Positions 7,667-16,625 of a stretch of 64,000 bases of DNA are shown one piece after another. How positions within the stretch are numbered: the first letter of the stretch is position 1; each line of letters begins with the position of its first letter. The notes beneath the pieces are model-generated. The model searched no databases, had not been told where the DNA came from, and saw only the letters and a program-made list of their open reading frames with translations. The translations under genes and the position numbers were made by a program. Source of the DNA: Paenibacillus sp. JJ-100 (GTDB lineage Bacteria > Bacillota > Bacilli > Paenibacillales > Paenibacillaceae); contig NZ_CAOJCM010000001.1 in the NCBI RefSeq assembly GCF_948329825.1, positions 992,001 to 1,056,000 on the forward strand, in the 5' to 3' direction.

Positions 7667-9007
7667 TTGAAAGAGTATACGAAACTGCGCTCACACCGAA
7701 AGATCACATTAATACGGGTCCTGTGTCTGCTCGCAGTAAGCATCCTGATCTTATCAGCATGTGGAGAAGCATCGAACCCATCTACGTCAGAAGGCGATAA
7801 TGGTGGATCAGCTACAATTCCAAGCGGCTCACCTTCCGGGAATAAAGAAACGCCGTCTCAAGATAAAGGGCACGAGGATGCTCAGGCTCAAACGAAAAAC
7901 GAGAGAGATCTGGTGCAGGAGCAGCTTCAGCAGCTAACGCTGGAAGAAAAGATAGGTCAGATGATCCTGGCTGGTGTGCAAGGAACAACACTGGATGATC
8001 AAGCGAAACAAATGATTGCTAACCAGAAGATCGGCGGCATTATTTTTTATGCCAACAATGTAACCACACTTCAGGGAACGGCTGCATTTGTGCAGTCGAT
8101 CAAAGAGGAGAATCAACAAAATCCGGTTCCGATCCTGATGAGTGTGGATCAAGAAGGCGGCAAGGTGAATCGTATGCCAGACACAGTTGAGTCGATTCCT
8201 TCCAATCGTATCGTAGGCAAAACTAACGATCCTGAGCTTGCAGAGGAAATGGGTGCATTGCTAGCCAGACAGATCAAGCTTGCGGGTTTTAATGTCGATT
8301 TCGCCCCAGTGCTGGACATTAACAGTAATCCGAAAAACCCGGTTATTGGGGATCGCTCATTCGGCACTTCACCAGATTTGGTAACACGTATGGGGATTGC
8401 CGAGATGAAAGGGCTACGTAATGAAGGCGTGATTCCGGTGGTGAAACATTTCCCTGGTCACGGTGATACATCTGTAGACTCTCATCTGGACTTGCCTGTG
8501 GTGAACAAATCGGAGAAACAGCTTGCAGAACTGGAGTGGATTCCGTTTCAGGCTGCTGTGAAGGAACAGGCGGAGGCAGTGATGGTGGCCCATATTTTGT
8601 TTCCTGAACTTGATCCGAAGTACCCCGCATCCTTATCGGATGTGATCATCGGGGATCATCTTCGGGGAAAACTCAAGTATGACGGGGTAGTCATTACCGA
8701 TGATCTGAGTATGGGAGCGATTTCGAAAAATTATCCTTTAGAAGAAGCTGCTGTCGCAACCGTGCACGCAGGAAGTGATATTTTGTTAGTGGCTCATAGT
8801 TACGAGAGTGCAAAAACGATATTCGATACACTGATCAGTGCCGTGAAGTCAGGTGAAATTAAGGAATCCCGTATTGATGAAAGTGTGTATCGTATTCTTT
8901 CATTGAAGCAACAATTCAAGTTATCGGATGAACAACAAGCTACCGGAGATGTGAAGCGATTGAACACAGATATTCGAAAGTGGCGCAAGCAAGTCGATGT
9001 CCGATGA
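7667..9007 (+). CDS. nagZ: Beta-N-acetylhexosaminidase (NagZ-type GH3) lipoprotein
   Basis: 446 residues. A lipoprotein signal peptide ends in LILSAC with the lipidated Cys at 32, then a Ser/Gly/Pro-rich linker to about residue 80, then a GH3 barrel. Motifs are SVDQEGGKVNRM (159-170), the NagZ-specific KHFPGHGDTSVDSH (260-273) that supplies the His/Asp general acid-base dyad, and ITDDLSMGA (343-351) holding the nucleophile Asp. NagZ removes non-reducing GlcNAc from peptidoglycan fragments; the lipid anchor places it on the outer face of the membrane for muropeptide recycling. The start is TTG at 7667 after AAGGAGG. Single gene, followed by a hairpin before the two-component genes. Confidence 0.92.
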   Translation: MKEYTKLRSHRKITLIRVLCLLAVSILILSACGEASNPSTSEGDNGGSATIPSGSPSGNKETPSQDKGHEDAQAQTKNERDLVQEQLQQLTLEEKIGQMILAGVQGTTLDDQAKQMIANQKIGGIIFYANNVTTLQGTAAFVQSIKEENQQNPVPILMSVDQEGGKVNRMPDTVESIPSNRIVGKTNDPELAEEMGALLARQIKLAGFNVDFAPVLDINSNPKNPVIGDRSFGTSPDLVTRMGIAEMKGLRNEGVIPVVKHFPGHGDTSVDSHLDLPVVNKSEKQLAELEWIPFQAAVKEQAEAVMVAHILFPELDPKYPASLSDVIIGDHLRGKLKYDGVVITDDLSMGAISKNYPLEEAAVATVHAGSDILLVAHSYESAKTIFDTLISAVKSGEIKESRIDESVYRILSLKQQFKLSDEQQATGDVKRLNTDIRKWRKQVDVR

Positions 9008-9012
9008 TCTAT

Positions 9013-9062
9013 CCTGTGTTATGATTTGGCTAAGGAATCATGGAATATGCCATCATAACAGG
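9013..9062 (+). other. Long imperfect stem-loop between nagZ and the response regulator
   Basis: CCTG, TTATGAT and GGC on the left pair with GCC, ATCATAA and CAGG on the right, with two small bulges. No T-run follows, so it is not a classical terminator. It ends 19 nt before the response-regulator start. Confidence 0.5.
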
Positions 9063-9081
9063 TTAGAGGAGAGAGTCTTTC

Positions 9082-9786
9082 ATGTATACGATTATGATTA
9101 TCGAAGATGATCCCAAGATCGCGGGATTGTTGAAATCACATATTGAGCGTTATGGTGACCGTGCTGTGTTGGTTGAGGATTTTGAGCAGGTCACAGAACA
9201 GTTCAAACAGATACAGCCACATGTTGTATTACTGGATATCAACTTGCCAAGTTATGACGGGTTTTATTGGTGTAGGCAGATTCGAACGATATCCACGTGT
9301 CCGATTTTGTTTATTTCCGCAAGAAGCGGCAAAATGGATCAGGTTATGGCACTCGAGAATGGAGCGGATGATTATATTACTAAACCGTTTGAACACGAGA
9401 TTGTTATGGCCAAGATTCGCAGTCAGCTGCGCCGGGTGTATGGAGATTATGCAGCCCGGGATGAAGAACGGAAGGTCGAGCTGAATGGACTCGTAGTGTA
9501 TTTAGAACGGCTTGAGATCCAACTCGGCGATCAGAAAGTGCAACTCACCAAGAAGGAAACGATTTTACTGGAAACGCTAATGCGCCGCAGTCCCAAGCTA
9601 GTCAGCCGGGAAACAATCCTGGAAAAGCTGTGGGACGACTCGTTTGTGGACGATAACACACTGAGCGTCAATATTACGCGTGTACGCAAACGTCTAGCCG
9701 AGTTGGGCATTACCGATTCATTGGAGACGGTAAGAGGTTCAGGGTACAGACTGATCAACAATTGGATGGAGACTTCCTCGTTATGA
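9082..9786 (+). CDS. OmpR-family response regulator (BceR-like)
   Basis: 234 residues: receiver domain with acidic pair EDD at 8-10, phospho-acceptor D52 in VLLDINLP and KPF near 110, then a winged-helix DNA-binding domain with LWDDSFVDDNTLSVNITRVRKRL and RGSGYRL. The ATG is preceded by GAGGAGAGAG. Its stop overlaps the start of the kinase gene (ATGA at 9783-9786). Paired with an intramembrane-sensing kinase and, after a terminator, a BceAB-type transporter, it should activate the transporter promoter in response to peptide antibiotics. The operator at 10864-10877 fits this. Confidence 0.92.
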   Translation: MYTIMIIEDDPKIAGLLKSHIERYGDRAVLVEDFEQVTEQFKQIQPHVVLLDINLPSYDGFYWCRQIRTISTCPILFISARSGKMDQVMALENGADDYITKPFEHEIVMAKIRSQLRRVYGDYAARDEERKVELNGLVVYLERLEIQLGDQKVQLTKKETILLETLMRRSPKLVSRETILEKLWDDSFVDDNTLSVNITRVRKRLAELGITDSLETVRGSGYRLINNWMETSSL

Positions 9787-10766
9787 GGCTGTTTATTCGG
9801 GAACATCTTGTTCTGACATGCTGGGTGCTTGTGATGATGCTGACTGTGGTAGCCGTGTTCTGGTACGATGGATACGATCATTGGAAGACCGCTCTATATG
9901 CTGTAGGGCTGGGATTCTTCTGGTATGCGGGATATCTCGTATACCGTTATATGTCACATCGAGCATTCTACCAACGCATGACACGGCCAGTAAATTCGCT
10001 AGATGAATTGGTTGCCCTCCACGAAACTGTACCACTGTCTGTAGCGCTGGAGAAGCTGCTGGATTCGCAGTACGGACGATATCATGCACATCTGAATCGT
10101 CTGGAGCAAAAACAGCAGGAATATCTCACGTTTATGAATCAGTGGGTGCATCAGATGAAGACACCGTTATCTGTCATTGAACTGACAGTGGAAGAGCAGG
10201 AGGACGACGATCCTCGATTTCGCAGCATACGTGAGGAGACCGATCAGATGCGAAGGGGACTGGAGACCGTCCTCTACGTGGCAAGGCTGGATACGTTTGA
10301 GCAAGACTTCAGTGTTGAACCCGTGGAACTCCGAATAGTAGGCGAAGAAGCGATTCATGAACTGAAACGATTCTTCATTCGTAACCACGTGTATCCCGAG
10401 ATGCAGATTGATGCTTCACTGGTTGTACAATCCGATGCGAAATGGATTCGATTCGTGCTCGTACAGCTCTTATCCAATGCCATCAAATATGCCGCAGGCA
10501 GTGAAAAGAAGATACACCTTCAAGCATATGAATCCGAGCATCAGATTGTACTGGAAGTTCAGGATCATGGCATTGGAATACCCAAGTCAGACCTGAACCG
10601 GGTATTTAGACCTTTTTTCACCGGGGAGAACGGAAGGCATTTCAAGGAATCTACGGGCATGGGGCTGTATATTGCGAAAGAAGTGCTGACACGCATGAAT
10701 CATCAGATTGAGATTGAATCGGTGTATGGTGAAGGGACAACGGTGAGGATTACATTTTCGGTTTGA
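9783..10766 (+). CDS. Intramembrane-sensing histidine kinase (BceS-like)
   Basis: 327 residues from the ATG that overlaps the response-regulator stop. Two membrane helices (about 8-27 and 37-55) are joined by a very short extracellular loop, the hallmark of BceS-type kinases that sense through their partner transporter. Then follow the H-box WVHQMKTPL with phospho-His H123, the N-box QLLSNAIKYA, and the G-boxes DHGIGIP and STGMGLYIAKE. It phosphorylates the adjacent regulator. Translationally coupled, with a terminator after it, so kinase and regulator form a two-gene operon separate from the transporter. Confidence 0.92.
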   Translation: MRLFIREHLVLTCWVLVMMLTVVAVFWYDGYDHWKTALYAVGLGFFWYAGYLVYRYMSHRAFYQRMTRPVNSLDELVALHETVPLSVALEKLLDSQYGRYHAHLNRLEQKQQEYLTFMNQWVHQMKTPLSVIELTVEEQEDDDPRFRSIREETDQMRRGLETVLYVARLDTFEQDFSVEPVELRIVGEEAIHELKRFFIRNHVYPEMQIDASLVVQSDAKWIRFVLVQLLSNAIKYAAGSEKKIHLQAYESEHQIVLEVQDHGIGIPKSDLNRVFRPFFTGENGRHFKESTGMGLYIAKEVLTRMNHQIEIESVYGEGTTVRITFSV

Positions 10767-10798
10767 ATGAAGTCATGAACAGAAGATGAGTTGAAAGG

Positions 10799-10836
10799 GA
10801 CGCCTTTTTGCCCTGCTGCGAGGAAGGCGTCTTTTT
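10799..10836 (+). terminator. Terminator of the two-component operon
   Basis: GACGCCTT pairs with AAGGCGTC (8 bp), followed by five T. Confidence 0.85.
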
Positions 10837-10863
10837 CTTGTCTATACATAAGCAAGCTTAATC

Positions 10864-10877
10864 TTACAATATTGTCA
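10864..10877 (+). promoter_or_regulatory. BceR-type operator
   Basis: TTACA-ATAT-TGTCA. The published BceR-like box is TnACA, four bases, TGTAA, so this matches with one deviation. It lies just upstream of TTGGTG (10880-10885), a possible -35, and 128 bp before the ABC ATPase start. Confidence 0.7.
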
Positions 10878-11004
10878 TGTTGGTGAAAGGTTAACCCATA
10901 GGAGAATATAGGAAACATCGGGTAGACTGTAGTCAGAAGGTTAGAATAAGAAGAAAAGAATAAGAGAGTAAGTTAAGACATTAAGCGTTAAAGGAGTTGT
11001 ACTT

Positions 11005-11775
11005 ATGGAGATATGTTCCGTCCAACAGATCAGTAAAATCTATAAAGGTGTTGTTTCATACGAGGCTTTGTCAGGTATTGATCTCAGCATTCAGGAAGGG
11101 GAATTCGTGGGTATCATGGGGCCGTCAGGAAGTGGAAAAACAACGCTGCTGAACATGATTTCAACCATTGATCATCCCACTTCAGGTGAATTACGAATCG
11201 CAGGCCAGAACCCGTTCGAGTTGAACTCGGATCAGCTTGCCTTGTTTCGACGGAGAGAATTGGGCTTTGTCTTTCAATCGTTCAATTTGCTTAATACCCT
11301 AACGGTGAAAGAAAATATTGTGCTGCCCTTAACTTTAGACGGTGTTTCTGTTCGGGACATGAATGCCCGAGTATCTGAGCTAGCAAGCAAGCTTGGCATT
11401 GAAGCTATTTTGAATAAACGAACATATGAGATTTCGGGAGGGCAGGCGCAACGTACAGCAATAGCCAGAGCATTAATTCATTCTCCCAAGCTGATTTTGG
11501 CAGATGAGCCGACAGGTAATCTGGATTCGAAGGCAGCCAAAGATGTCATGGAGATTCTTGAAAAACGCAATCGAGAGGATCAGGCGACGATGCTGCTGGT
11601 AACCCATGATGCTGTTGCTGCTAGTTATTGCAGCCGAGTGGTATTCATTAAGGATGGCAAGTTATATAACGAGATTCATTACGGTGATAACCGCGCAGCC
11701 TTCTACCAAAAAATTATTAATGTATTATCCCTGATGGGAGGCTCTGGACATGAATTTTCGCCAGTTCGCCATTAA
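11005..11775 (+). CDS. BceA-type ABC transporter ATPase
   Basis: 256 residues of the MacB/LolD/BceA class. Walker A is GPSGSGKTT at 39-47, the Q-loop follows in FVFQSFNLLN, the signature is ISGGQAQRTAIARAL, Walker B is LILADEPTGNLD and the H-loop is LLVTHD. It drives the permease that frees lipid-carrier targets from peptide antibiotics such as bacitracin. The ATG has AAAGGAG 10 nt upstream. The gene overlaps the permease gene by 26 bp, so the two are co-translated. Regulation by the upstream BceR-type box is likely. Confidence 0.93.
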   Translation: MEICSVQQISKIYKGVVSYEALSGIDLSIQEGEFVGIMGPSGSGKTTLLNMISTIDHPTSGELRIAGQNPFELNSDQLALFRRRELGFVFQSFNLLNTLTVKENIVLPLTLDGVSVRDMNARVSELASKLGIEAILNKRTYEISGGQAQRTAIARALIHSPKLILADEPTGNLDSKAAKDVMEILEKRNREDQATMLLVTHDAVAASYCSRVVFIKDGKLYNEIHYGDNRAAFYQKIINVLSLMGGSGHEFSPVRH

Positions 11776-13711
11776 TAATGTTGTTCGAAATAAACGGATT
11801 TATCTGGCTCATTTTCTAAGCAGTACGTTTTCGGTAATGATCTTTTTTATCTATGCACTGCTTCTGTTTCATCCCGATTTGAAGGATGGTTTGAAGGGAT
11901 CTTCCACGACCGTGACCATCCTTGCTAATCAGGGTTTGATGATTGCCGAAATCATCATTTTCATCTTTTCTTTTCTGTTCTTGTTATATTCAGTAGGTTC
12001 ATTCTTGAAGACACGCAAGAAGGAATTCGGTATATTCCTGATCATCGGCATGACTCGAAAACAGATGAACCGACTTTTGTTTATGGAAAATATGTGTATT
12101 GGTATCGCTGCCATCGTGGCGGGGATCGGGCTTGGACTGATATTTGGTAAATTAGTTTTGCTCATCTGCGGTTCTATGCTTGCGGTGGAGAACAGTCTGA
12201 GATTTTATTTTCCACTCAAAGGAATTCTACTGACAGCCGGAGCGTTTCTGTTGCTCTTTGTGGTCATTGCCTTGTCGTCGTCATTGCTGATTCGTAAGGG
12301 AACGCTGATTGATCTCGTGAAGTCAGAGGAGAAACCGAAGCCTGAACCTAAAGCCTCGCGCTTGCTCTCGCTGCTCTCGGTTGTATTGATTGGCGGCGGG
12401 TATACAGGTGTATTTATCTTTGCATGGGGGTTATATCTGTTTCCGTTACTGTTTGGCAGCGTGATGAGTGTCATTGCAGGGACGTATCTATTGTTTACGC
12501 AGCTTAGCGTATATGTCATTCGTGCACTCAAAAAGAATGAAGGATTGTTTTTTCGCAAAACCAATCTGCTCTTCCTGTCCGAGCTTACGTATCGGATGAA
12601 AGATAATGCGGTTATGTTCTTTATGGTAAGTGTGATATCGGCTTCGGCCTTCACAGGCATAGGCAGTATGTTAACTATAGGGGACCCAAGGCTCTCGTCT
12701 CTGGCGAATCCATACGCGTTCACTTATATGAATTCAGGAGATACGGATTCAGCAGTCGTTGATCGGCATCTCCGAAAGATTGAAGAGACGCTCGTCGACA
12801 ATGAAGTCCCTTATGTGAAGGGGAGTTACCAATATTTATATGAGAACGACAGCAATTATATCATCAAACTCAGTGAGTATAATCGTCTGGCCAAAGCGCT
12901 GGGCTATGAAGAACGGGTGCTGGATCGCGATGATCTTGCGTTTAATACACCACCCAATATTGCGGCTCGCAAAAAATTGTTAGATATGAAAGAGGACAGC
13001 TATCCATACACTGTTGATTTATATGTAGGTGAACAGCATGCACAGATGCAGATGTTGCCGCCAGCGACCGATTTGGTCATTCCAATTGATAGTGAGATCG
13101 GCATCTACGTTATCTCGGATGATATGTATAAGAAGATTCGGGAAGCCTATATTGCAGAGATTGAGATGGAAGTTGATTTTTACTCTAGTCAGACGACCTT
13201 TTTTGTAGTCAAAGATTGGATGGCTACGCGCAGTTTTGCTCCAGATTTGCTGGATTCCATTGAAAAGGATCGCCCGGATCAAGGGTATATCGATTTCGGT
13301 TCTCTTGTCGTAGACTGGCTGGACAATAAACAAACCAACGGGATTATTCTAATCCTGAGCGGGTTGATTGGTATTGTATTCTTTACCTTTGCAGCGAGCT
13401 TCACGTATTTCAGGCTGTATGCTGATCTCGAGCGGGATGAGGCGCAATATCGCATGATTGGTAAAATGGGACTTAGTCGTCTAGAGCTACGCAAAATTGT
13501 AACAAGGCAGCTTGTACTGATGTTTTTCCTGCCGCTGCTGATCGCATTAATTCACAGCTCGGTTGCTTTTGCAGCGCTGTATCAGCTAGTGCAGTTCTCG
13601 GTTCTGGATCATAGCCTCCGCGTCTTTATGGTGTTTGTCTCGATGCAGGTGGTATTCTTTGCACTGGTACGCTGGCGTTATCTGCGCCATATGTATTCAA
13701 AGCTGGTGTAA
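11750..13711 (+). CDS. BceB-type ABC transporter permease
   Basis: 653 residues with the BceB layout: one N-terminal helix (about 18-40), a block of three helices (about 60-165), further helices to about 270, a large extracellular domain of roughly 200 residues (about 310-525) and three C-terminal helices with the FtsX fold. The extracellular domain lies between helices 7 and 8, as in antibiotic-sensing Bce permeases, and is where peptides are thought to be recognised. GGGAGG lies 9 nt upstream of the ATG, inside the ATPase gene. A terminator follows. Confidence 0.92.
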   Translation: MNFRQFAINNVVRNKRIYLAHFLSSTFSVMIFFIYALLLFHPDLKDGLKGSSTTVTILANQGLMIAEIIIFIFSFLFLLYSVGSFLKTRKKEFGIFLIIGMTRKQMNRLLFMENMCIGIAAIVAGIGLGLIFGKLVLLICGSMLAVENSLRFYFPLKGILLTAGAFLLLFVVIALSSSLLIRKGTLIDLVKSEEKPKPEPKASRLLSLLSVVLIGGGYTGVFIFAWGLYLFPLLFGSVMSVIAGTYLLFTQLSVYVIRALKKNEGLFFRKTNLLFLSELTYRMKDNAVMFFMVSVISASAFTGIGSMLTIGDPRLSSLANPYAFTYMNSGDTDSAVVDRHLRKIEETLVDNEVPYVKGSYQYLYENDSNYIIKLSEYNRLAKALGYEERVLDRDDLAFNTPPNIAARKKLLDMKEDSYPYTVDLYVGEQHAQMQMLPPATDLVIPIDSEIGIYVISDDMYKKIREAYIAEIEMEVDFYSSQTTFFVVKDWMATRSFAPDLLDSIEKDRPDQGYIDFGSLVVDWLDNKQTNGIILILSGLIGIVFFTFAASFTYFRLYADLERDEAQYRMIGKMGLSRLELRKIVTRQLVLMFFLPLLIALIHSSVAFAALYQLVQFSVLDHSLRVFMVFVSMQVVFFALVRWRYLRHMYSKLV

Positions 13712-13748
13712 CAACGAGTTTACCTTGTACTGTTCACTGTTTTTATCA

Positions 13749-13782
13749 GCCTTGACCGCAGGTCAGGGCTTCTTCTTTTTTT
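13749..13782 (+). terminator. Terminator of the Bce transporter operon
   Basis: GCCTTGACC-GCA-GGTCAGGGC hairpin followed by a T-rich run. Confidence 0.85.
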
Positions 13783-13894
13783 AGCAAAAGCAAGAAAGAA
13801 TAGCATGAATGAAGGGACTTCATATATAGTAAAATAAGTAGAGAGGACTACAAATAAGATTACATATGAAGATGAGGATATGGAGGGGAAATTT

Positions 13895-14977
13895 TTGTTC
13901 AAAGGCAATTCATTTGTAAGGTTCAGTATTGCACTGGCCCTGATTTTGGTTAATATCTATTTATTATCTCGTGTGAGCTTTATCTTTCAGCCGCTTGTCA
14001 CGATGATTACGGTAATCACTGTACCCATGATGCTGTCCGTATTTTTTTATTACCTGTTACGGCCGCTCGTAAAGTACATGGAATCGCTGAAATATCTGAA
14101 CCGTACGCTTAGCATTTTGCTGATTTATATTGTAGCCATTATGTTAGGAGTAGCGTTTATTGTGGGATTGTGGCCGTCTCTGCGGGAGCAGTTAGAGAAT
14201 CTGGTGAACAATGCTCCTGATCTGATCCATTCACTGAGTCTGCAATTAAAAGAGTTAGAGCAGAACGGAGCGATTCAAGCGCTGTTTCCTAATGACTCCA
14301 CTCCTTTATCGCAAGTGACCGATTACGTGAATAAAGGTTTTACGTTTGTGACCAACTATATGAGCGGTTTGATCTCGTTAATTTCCAGTTTTGCGATTAT
14401 TCTATTCACCTTCCCGATTATTCTATTCTACATGCTGAAGCAGGACAAGCTGTTTGGGCGTAAACTGGTGAACATTGCTCCAAATCGCTTTAAGAAGGAT
14501 AGCCGTGCAGTGGTACTTGAGATTGATCAAGCTCTGAGCGGATTTATCGTGGGCAGAGTGCTCGTTAATGTGGCATTGGGTGTGCTGATGTACATTGGTT
14601 TTCTACTGATTGGTCTTCCGTATGCACTTCTGTTAACGGTGGTGGCGGTGATTATGAACTTTGTGCCGTTTATCGGAGCCATTGTGTCCTCCATACCGAT
14701 CGTGATTATGGGTCTGGTTGTATCACCGTCCGTTGCCATCTGGTCACTTGTTATTATTCTGGTATCTCAGCAGATTCAGGATAATCTCGTTGCCCCATAC
14801 GTGTTTGGTAAAAAACTGGATATCCACCCGCTGACGACTATCATTCTTGTCTTGGGAGCAGGAGATCTGGGAGGCATCATTGCCATTCTGATTATTATTC
14901 CGGTGTATATGATTGTGAAAATACTGCTCGTTCGAATCTACCAGATGTTCTTCAAAGAAAAGTGGCAAAATGCCTAA
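13895..14977 (+). CDS. AI-2E family transporter (PerM/YdbI-like permease)
   Basis: About 360 residues with seven to eight predicted membrane helices: two at the N-terminus, one near 75-95, a soluble middle part (about 100-150), and four to five at the C-terminus ending in a long hydrophobic block (GAGDLGGIIAILIIIPVYMIVKILL). This is the AI-2E/UPF0118 family, whose members export autoinducer-2 or act as Na+/H+ antiporters; the substrate here is unknown. The start is TTG at 13895, because GGAGGGG lies 6 nt before it; the in-frame ATG at 13880 has its Shine-Dalgarno too close. Single gene. Confidence 0.88.
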   Translation: MFKGNSFVRFSIALALILVNIYLLSRVSFIFQPLVTMITVITVPMMLSVFFYYLLRPLVKYMESLKYLNRTLSILLIYIVAIMLGVAFIVGLWPSLREQLENLVNNAPDLIHSLSLQLKELEQNGAIQALFPNDSTPLSQVTDYVNKGFTFVTNYMSGLISLISSFAIILFTFPIILFYMLKQDKLFGRKLVNIAPNRFKKDSRAVVLEIDQALSGFIVGRVLVNVALGVLMYIGFLLIGLPYALLLTVVAVIMNFVPFIGAIVSSIPIVIMGLVVSPSVAIWSLVIILVSQQIQDNLVAPYVFGKKLDIHPLTTIILVLGAGDLGGIIAILIIIPVYMIVKILLVRIYQMFFKEKWQNA

Positions 14978-14999
14978 CTATCAATGCATATAATGCCTA

Positions 15000-15030
15000 G
15001 CTGCCAGTGCGGACATATTCTCTGGCAGAG
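15000..15030 (+). other. Hairpin without T-run after the AI-2E gene
   Basis: GCTGCCAG pairs with CTGGCAG (one bulged A before the closing GC). No poly-T follows, so termination is uncertain. Confidence 0.4.
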
Positions 15031-15122
15031 CAGAAATGTAACTGTCCGTAAACCATGATAGAATAGGAGAGACAGCATCCATTGTGACTACACCAAAAAA
15101 AAGATCATAAGGAGAGGAACTT

Positions 15123-15521
15123 ATGTCTGAAATCATTGAACAACCTACAAAAGAAGCGGAATATATTGCACCTCCAGCAGCTCAGCTAGGGACCATACAT
15201 ATCTCCAATGATGTTGTGTCCAAAATTGTTGGCATGGCTGCGCAAACGACGCCGGGAGTGTCTTCGATGTCTGTTGGATTGACAGAGGGACTCGCCAAGA
15301 GTATCAGTGGCAAAAGCTTGCAAAAAGGAATAGACGTTTCAATTGAGAATGACGAAGCTTCGATTCAACTGCGTATTAATGTGCACTATGGTCTCAACAT
15401 GCAAGAAGTCTGTCAGAATCTGCAACACAACGTCCAACAAGCCGTTGAACAGCTAACAGGTGTGATCGTGAAAGAGGTCAGAGTACAAGTTGTGGGTGTT
15501 ACCATGCCTGAGAATGTGTGA
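15123..15521 (+). CDS. Asp23/Gls24 family envelope stress protein
   Basis: 132 residues covering one Asp23 domain, with the family features IHISNDVVSKIVGMAAQTTPGV at the N-terminal side (split here as IHISNDVV and AAQTTPGV) and a C-terminal VKEVRVQVVGV. Family members are abundant cytosolic or membrane-tethered proteins linked to cell-envelope homeostasis and alkaline shock. The ATG has AAGGAGAGG 7 nt upstream. Own transcription unit, ending at a strong hairpin. Confidence 0.9.
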   Translation: MSEIIEQPTKEAEYIAPPAAQLGTIHISNDVVSKIVGMAAQTTPGVSSMSVGLTEGLAKSISGKSLQKGIDVSIENDEASIQLRINVHYGLNMQEVCQNLQHNVQQAVEQLTGVIVKEVRVQVVGVTMPENV

Positions 15522-15546
15522 ATCTTAAATTAAATCTGGAAGATCG

Positions 15547-15589
15547 ACAGCACCTTTCTGTAGATAATTACAGAGAAGGTGCTGTTTTG
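15547..15589 (+). terminator. Terminator of the Asp23 gene
   Basis: ACAGCACCTT pairs with AAGGTGCTGT, with an inner TCTGTA/TACAGA stem, followed by TTTTG. It overlaps the 3' end of the convergent AraC gene. Confidence 0.8.
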
Positions 15590-16404
15590 TGTTTTCGATA
15601 ATAGGTGGGAGCTTCGCCCATCACTTTTTTGAACATTTTGGAAAAGAGAAGCTGATCGGAATAACCCACGGAACGCGCAATATCTCCAATGCTTAAGTGA
15701 AGATCCAAGGTCAACTCGGCAGCTCTACGCATCCGGTAATGGACTAGATAGGATTGAATGCTGCTGCCCATCTGGTCTTTGAATAACGAACACAAATAAC
15801 TGCGCTGCAAGCCGATGTGTGAGGCAATGGATTGAACCGTAATCGCGTTGGCATAGTTCATTTCAATAAAATCAATCACCTGAGTTACATACGTTTCCTT
15901 GCCAGAATGGGTGGTAGGCTGCAAGCTGTCGGCGTGAGCACGATCCATAAGGATAGCAAAAAATTGATATAACCATCCCGTCACGCTGATTTCCCAGCCT
16001 TTGTGTGATGTGCGAGCATGAACAATTCGGTGCAGACAGGATCGCATCTCATCGTCTTCATCACCAAGATCAAAGATCGGTTGTTGTTCAGACAAGCAGG
16101 CTTGCTGCAAAAAGGAAGCGCTATGTGTGCCCTGAAAAGCAACCCAGCTATACTCCCATGGATCATCTGAATCCGCTTTGTAATGGACAACCGAGTGGGG
16201 TACGATGAGGAAGCCTTGGCCTTTTTGCAGATGGTACGTCTTCCCGGACACTTCGAACGTGCCCTTACCGCTCAATACATAGTGAATTTTGTAGTAGTCC
16301 CGCATCGCGGGGCCAAAATGGTGTCCGGGTGTACAGGCTTCATTGCCATAATGAAGGAGTTGCAACTCCTGAAAATGAGAGTTTTTGAACAAATACGTAA
16401 TCAC
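15568..16404 (-). CDS. AraC-family regulator with N-terminal cupin domain
   Basis: 278 residues from GTG at 16404, which has AGGAG 8 nt upstream on the minus strand; an upstream in-frame ATG at 16464 would add a basic Cys/Lys-rich extension and lacks a site. The N-terminal half is a cupin sensor (YKIHYVLSGKGTFEVSGKTYHLQKGQGFLIVP pattern, residues about 30-70). The C-terminal 100 residues hold two helix-turn-helices, the second with IGDIARSVGYSDQLLFSKMFKKVMG. Such regulators usually sense a sugar or derivative. It diverges from the aldo-keto reductase gene, which it may control. Confidence 0.88.
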   Translation of the reverse strand: MITYLFKNSHFQELQLLHYGNEACTPGHHFGPAMRDYYKIHYVLSGKGTFEVSGKTYHLQKGQGFLIVPHSVVHYKADSDDPWEYSWVAFQGTHSASFLQQACLSEQQPIFDLGDEDDEMRSCLHRIVHARTSHKGWEISVTGWLYQFFAILMDRAHADSLQPTTHSGKETYVTQVIDFIEMNYANAITVQSIASHIGLQRSYLCSLFKDQMGSSIQSYLVHYRMRRAAELTLDLHLSIGDIARSVGYSDQLLFSKMFKKVMGEAPTYYRKHKTAPSL

Positions 16405-16625
16405 AATATTCACTCCTGTGTTCTTTCGATGTTTCTTCTGTTTCTTGCATTTTAACATATTCAAGTGGCGAATGAGCTAAAAATTTATAGACTTAATGGG
16501 AAGTATAACAATCATTTTGCTATATCAATGTAGCGATAAACCATATCGGATCAGCTTGCAAAAGGACTAAGATATAAAGGCACTGACGGATCGAACAACC
16601 TGATAGAAATGAGGGAAGGTACGAG

